Under the pieces are notes generated by a model that was not told the DNA's origin, searched no databases, and saw only the letters and a list, made by a program, of their open reading frames with translations. DNA of 21,204 bases. Origin: Pigoraptor chileana. Its lineage: Eukaryota; Opisthokonta; Filasterea. Positions 17,641 to 21,204 of the stretch are shown piece by piece (position 1 is the first letter of the stretch; each line of letters opens with the position of its first letter). The translations under genes and the position numbers were made by a program. The stretch covers positions 1-21,204 of the forward strand of contig CALSCR010000610.1 of the NCBI GenBank assembly GCA_943704495.1. The letters are read 5' to 3'.

Positions 17641-19623
17641 TTACAGAGACGACTTGAGGGGCAAAACACACTCATCCGGAGAGTCGGCTCCGTGGACGAG
17701 GAGTCGTGCTGCCTGTGCACACTCTGCCACTTTGTCGGCATCGAATCCCTCTGCAATGGAGCAAACAAACGAACGGGCGTTGTCGTGAGGAGATGGGCGC
17801 ACAACAGCATGGTTAGATAAAATCCAGAATCTGATGATTTTGGTGAAATGTGCAACTTAATTCCGTCCCAGCTTCTCACATGATTTCCCGTCCTGACATA
17901 CACACATACACGCAAGCGCAAACACCAACCAAATGTGAGCATTCCCCTGACTTTCTTGTCGAGGAAGCGTGGGTAGCTTCCAATGGCAACCGACGGAAAT
18001 GTCTCTTGCAATCGGCGGAGCGCATCCGCAAAGTCCGTCTCGGCAAGCGGAGTGTACAGCGACGCCCTGAGAATGAGAACCAGCGCGAGAACGATGGGAT
18101 TCAAAAGTCATTGTGGTGCCCATAAATACCAAATTGCTATGAGATGAGATTCAAGTTACTGTCTTAGGCGCTGCGCCCATGGACTCCACAACAGTGCAAT
18201 GAGAGAGAGAGTGTGTGTGTGTATGTGTGAGTATGTATGCCCTCCGTACATGTAGGCCCCCTCCCCCATCGTCAGGTGAGCAAAACAAGTTACAGACAAG
18301 AACACACGATACCAACAAAGGCAGTTCGTTTGGCGTTTTGTGGCTCTCACCTAGCAAGACTGACGCCCTTGCCAATGTGCGACGACATTCCTTCAAGCAT
18401 TTTCGAAAAGAGAAACGGGACTCCGGGAAGGATGTATACATTCTCACACACGACAAGGGGGACCCAAAATCCCTCCGTTTGCAGCACTATGCCGGGAATA
18501 AAAATACACATTCCATAACGTAAAGATGTAAGCGCAAAGGAGTGACATATCCAATGGCAACACAGACTCACACACACAGACAAAGATCAGTCTAATACAC
18601 AGCATGGGACAGCAAGTGCACCACAAACACAATTGCAGCAACACCTCAGACAACCAACCATTCGCAGGGTATGGGATGAGGGCCATCCGCCGGGCTGCTT
18701 CGTTGGGAGGCTTTGCACTGATGCGCTCCATTAATTCCAGCGTCGGTGCATGATACTCTAGAGATCGCCCAAAGCACTTTGCAATGGCTGCATATGTAAT
18801 GTCGTCGTGCGTGGGCCCTGGATGTGTGGGGAAAAAATGCACATTTCAGTCGGCAAGTTGCTACCCACTTTCACGGTTCAAAAAGTACGGAAACAGACTA
18901 CAGGAAGTACATAGACAAAGTGCAACAATGCTGCAATAGGCACTGGAGATATGCATGACCCAAACAAACGGCAAGAAATGGCATGATGATGTACGAGCAC
19001 CAACCGATGCCTCCAGAAGTAAACACGAGATCATGGCCCTGCGACAAGTTTCGCACCGCCTTCACAATGTCATCCTCCACATCAGGAACGATTTCTACCC
19101 TTCGGAGAGATATGCCGTGAGCAAAGCAGAACTTTGCTGCAAGAAATGGAAACAAAAGATGGCCAACATCAAGTGGATTCGTCAGTGTGCAGGCCGTATA
19201 AAAAAAGATAATTCGAAGTGTCTTTCCATTGATTGCGCAATAGCATATGCATGATAGAAGACACACATGGTACACTTGCTAACAGCGGGCGAGGGGGCGT
19301 GCTTGTCACAGGCACCAGAGAGTCTGATGAGGCCCAGGCCGACTGAGTAGGTCACTTGGTGCCATCAGATTAGGCCGGGTCGGGGAGGTGTGCAACTCAC
19401 CAAGTGTATGCGTGTTTGTGTCGGCAACTTTTCCGGTAAGGATTTCGTCTCCGATCACGCACGCGGCGGCTGTTCTCTGCTTGTTTGACCCAACCATGGT
19501 GGAGCGTCCATCCGGGTGGAATGCAGTTCGAGTTGCAGAGACGCCATTCGCAGTGGTTGTTGAGAGCACTCTTGAGATCGATGTGGGTAATAATCGCCCA
19601 CGCATGGGCGCAAGTGATATCAT
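17641..19623 (-). CDS. MoCF_biosynth-domain protein, FLAD1/CinA N-terminal-like, 298 aa
   Basis: Minus-strand exons: 19623-19401, 19136-19005, 18817-18659, 18486-18351, 18066-17930 and 17750-17641. All are GT-AG and in frame. The MoCF domain starts at about residue 52 and runs AAACVIGDEILTGKVADTN, then LAKFCFAHGI, RRVEIVPDVEDDI, VFTSGGIGPTHDDITY, LWVP-like FWVPLVVCENVYILPGVP, and VAIGSYP near 244-249. This order matches the molybdopterin-binding-like half of FAD synthase FLAD1 and the CinA N-terminal domain. In FLAD1 that half has FAD-hydrolase-type activity. No PAPS reductase-like FAD synthetase domain follows, so this is a stand-alone domain. The first 50 residues are basic and Ser/Thr-rich and may be a mitochondrial presequence. 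Three donors read GTTGGT. The last junction (18066-17930 to 17750) was chosen because it gives VRGMLTFEGFDADKV, which fits the family; an alternative acceptor at CATCAG breaks frame. The natural substrate is unknown. Confidence 0.85.
18144..18210 (-). repeat. Dispersed intronic repeat, copy 3
   Basis: Lies in the fourth intron (18067-18350) of the MoCF-domain gene. It shares TGTCTTAGGC and CATGGACTCCACA (plus-strand reading) with copy 1. Its central block GGCGCAGCGCC can form a short stem. It passes into a GA/GT microsatellite. Confidence 0.7.
18200..18235 (+). repeat. (GA)n(GT)n compound microsatellite
   Basis: GAGAGAGAGA followed by GTGTGTGTGT and imperfect TG units, directly beside intronic repeat copy 3. 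A simple-sequence tail beside a repeat core is common for SINE-like elements but can be chance. Confidence 0.8.
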
Positions 19624-19950
19624 TTTGCGATACTCTTGGCAAGGAAAACTTGCGGACGGTGTGTTTCAGTACTTTGTCTGACTTTTACCCTTGCCGATTA
19701 AATAAGATTGGTCGGGGACGACTGACGGCCGGTGACGGTGCCGTCAACCCCGGCCCGGCGGCACTGAAACTGCCGTTGACAGCGGCACGTGACCATGAAC
19801 ACAGATTTTCACCGCCGACTCCGTCCCCTCAAACGGTACAATTTTGCAGCCGGAATGGGCCATACACTTTCAGATCTAACAAGACCAGAAGCATACACTT
19901 TGCAACTGACTTTGTGGGCTGTGTCAAGAGCACTGTGGGGACTATTGAGA
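19624..19950. promoter_or_regulatory. Divergent promoter region, MoCF gene / COA6
   Basis: A 327-bp spacer. It holds the shared block GATTGGTCGG (19706-19715, the inverse of the CCAAT block at 8294), a small inverted repeat TGACGG/CCGTCA at 19733-19746, and CACGTGAC at 19786-19793. An in-frame ATG at 19795 sits two bases after CACGTGAC; it is the alternative COA6 start. Confidence 0.55.
19786..19793 (+). promoter_or_regulatory. CACGTGAC site
   Basis: A CACGTG core in the third divergent promoter, about 160 bp before the preferred COA6 ATG. It matches the core seen in the other two divergent promoters. Confidence 0.45.
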
Positions 19951-20375
19951 ATGCCTGAGAACGCCCCAACTGCCGACGAGCGGAAAAAGTGCTACACTTC
20001 CCGCGATGCGTATTTTGCGTGCCTTGATAAGAATGGCCACGACGACACAAAGTGTGCTGAATTGAGAAAGACACTGGATGACGCCTGTCTACCTTCATGG
20101 GTGAGTGAACGTCTGGGATGCATGATAGTGAGCAGTTCGTGTTCTGTTGTGCAGTGCATGACTGTTCTTCATGCACGTGTACACATTGTATTATTGCACA
20201 TGATGAGTTGCACGCGTGCGTATCTGTTCTTTATGTGAGGGGACACATGGCATCTGTGTTGCATGCGGTGATAATCCACTATCTCGCATCGCAGGTTGGT
20301 CATTTCCTCCGAAAGAGAGCTGCAGACGCGTACAAAAAGAAGATATACTCGACACAGCCGGCTTTGGACAAATGA
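19951..20375 (+). CDS. COA6: COA6-like cytochrome c oxidase assembly factor, 76 aa
   Basis: A small twin-Cys protein of the mitochondrial intermembrane space. COA6 helps copper delivery to the CuA site of Cox2 with SCO proteins. Two exons, 19951-20100 and 20295-20375, join at TGG/GTT with GT-AG sites. Cysteines at 14 and 24 form CX9C, and those at 35 and 46 form CX10C, exactly the COA6 pattern. The text RKKCYTSRDAYFACLDKNG parallels human RQVCWGARDEYWKCLDENL, and W50 followed by HFLRKR parallels QWIKYFDKRR. The basic Lys-rich end is also usual. The 76-aa length fits the 79-aa human form. An upstream in-frame ATG at 19795 would add 52 residues without clear character; I prefer 19951 for its fit to the family length. 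Confidence 0.9.
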
Positions 20376-20606
20376 TCACGACCCCATACACACACTCCTA
20401 CAAATATTCGCGGCGTGCTCTTTGCGTTTTGCGCATCCACATTTTGTACATTTACTTATGAGATACCCCGCCTGATGTAGGGCGGGCACAAGTTCGCACA
20501 CAACCGGGTCTTTGCGAGGCCAATGCGTTGTATTGCAAATTGTGCAGAGTACTATTACAAACCATTGCACTGAATCCACACCAGTGGTTCACATTCCTAT
20601 CAGCTT
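20376..20606. other. Convergent 3' spacer, COA6 / last gene
   Basis: About 230 bp with no gene or clear polyadenylation signal seen. Confidence 0.4.
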
Positions 20607-21125
20607 CTATTGCGACACAGTATCCGATGAGTATTGTTGGTGTTGCAGGGACCTCACAACAATAAGGGCCTCAGCGCAGTCCTTGATCAGACGACACAGC
20701 GCAGACGCATCCGAGACATTCGATGTCGTCCGCAGCAATTCCGATGCCGCGCGAAGCTTCTCTGAAAGCGCATCGGCGGCCGCATTAACGTCTGCAACCG
20801 CTGCAGAAGAACAATGGACATGTGCGTGTGCGTGTGCGTTTGCGTGTGCGTCGTTGCCGTGAACAACGAGTGGTTGGAGGGGGTGGAATGAAAGAGGACG
20901 AGTGGGCGCCGCGGGTGCGTGCGATTGCAGGGGCGTGTGGATGACGTGCGTGGGTGCGCCCTGCGAGGGAGGGGCAGAGGCAGCCACGGGAGCCTCGTGG
21001 ACCTTCACGGCGGGTTTTTCCTCAACCGCAGCTTTGTTTGTCGGGACCGCCTGTGCCGGTTGTGCTGTATGCGCACAGAAGTACAACACACACACAGAAA
21101 TGTCCATTTTGAAAACATGTCCCAT
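20607..21125 (-). CDS. Unrecognised Ala/Pro/His-rich protein, possibly 5'-partial
   Basis: I do not recognise it. Read as one exon from ATG 21125 it gives 172 aa. It begins with a hydrophobic stretch after Met7 (ISVCVLYFCAHTA) that could be a signal peptide. An Ala/Pro-rich disordered middle follows, then a His-Ala run (HANAHAHAHVH) coded by a GTGTGC-type repeat at 20821-20850. The end, about residues 108-160, looks like amphipathic helices (DALSEKLRAASELL, ALCRLIKDCAEALIVV). A good splice acceptor (TTGTACTTCTGTGCGCATACAG) ends at about 21067, so the first 19 or so codons may be intron and the true start may lie beyond the window. The frame stays open for about 170 codons and the C-terminal half looks protein-like, but a non-coding explanation is possible. 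Confidence 0.45.
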   Translation of the reverse strand: MGHVFKMDISVCVLYFCAHTAQPAQAVPTNKAAVEEKPAVKVHEAPVAASAPPSQGAPTHVIHTPLQSHAPAAPTRPLSFHPLQPLVVHGNDAHANAHAHAHVHCSSAAVADVNAAADALSEKLRAASELLRTTSNVSDASALCRLIKDCAEALIVVRSLQHQQYSSDTVSQ

Positions 21126-21129
21126 GTAT

Positions 21130-21132
<3 letters not shown>

Positions 21133-21204
<72 letters not shown>
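21133..21204 (+). repeat. (GA)n microsatellite at the window end
   Basis: About 36 perfect GA units run to the end of the window, just upstream of the last gene's apparent ATG. It may be a promoter-type GAGA tract or an assembly limit. Confidence 0.95.

Noticed and set aside
17751-17847. Coding use of the segment reading FWILSNHAVV in the MoCF gene
   Set aside because: No donor gives the needed phase without a stop. Skipping to the acceptor at 17750 gives a family-like VRGMLTFEGFDADKV.
18151-18456. Minus-strand frame of 101 codons in the MoCF gene
   Set aside because: It runs across an exon in the wrong phase, then through an intron, a microsatellite and the dispersed repeat.
1-21204. CRISPR array, bacterial operon, rRNA or virus-like element
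   Set aside because: No spaced direct repeats, no intronless gene runs with ribosome sites, and no integrase, reverse transcriptase, capsid or transposase motif was seen on either strand.

Overview
The window is nuclear DNA from a eukaryote with compact, intron-rich genes. Eight protein-coding genes can be built. Nearly every one needs GT-AG splicing with introns mostly of about 75 to 340 nt, and every junction used here keeps frame from ATG to stop. The gene content (fibrillarin, an Asx-type DEUBAD protein, COA6, a PARL-type rhomboid, TTAGGG-type repeats) fits a unicellular eukaryote, perhaps on the animal/fungal side, but I cannot place the species. I see no bacterial, viral or retroelement gene, no tRNA or rRNA, and no CRISPR array.

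Layout. 57-2224 (-): seven-exon gene for a basic nuclear-looking protein I do not recognise. 2770-7168 (-): six-exon gene for a 1292-aa chromatin protein with an Asx-type DEUBAD domain, AT-hooks and a long Gln/Gly/Met-rich tail. 8644-12314 (+): 13-exon acetyl-CoA synthetase with a mitochondrial-type leader. 12658-14467 (-): five-exon mitochondrial-type rhomboid protease. 15020-17155 (+): eight-exon fibrillarin. 17641-19623 (-): six-exon MoCF-domain protein like the N-terminal half of FAD synthase (FLAD1). 19951-20375 (+): two-exon COA6-like cytochrome oxidase assembly factor. 20607-21125 (-): an unrecognised Ala/His/Pro-rich protein, possibly cut by the window edge. After the first two genes the strands alternate, giving three divergent promoters (7169-8643, 14468-15019, 19624-19950) and three convergent 3' spacers.

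How the genes relate. Acetyl-CoA synthetase, the rhomboid, COA6 and perhaps the MoCF protein look mitochondrial. The Asx protein, fibrillarin and the first gene look nuclear. All three divergent promoters carry a CACGTG site, and two share a ten-base CCAAT block, which hints at common regulation.

The most unusual signal is a repeat of about 50-70 nt found three times. Each copy lies inside an intron of a different minus-strand gene, in the same orientation relative to transcription. It may be a tRNA-derived SINE remnant or an introner-like sequence. The window starts in a 34-base poly-G run and ends in a (GA)n run, so both edges may be sequencing or assembly limits.
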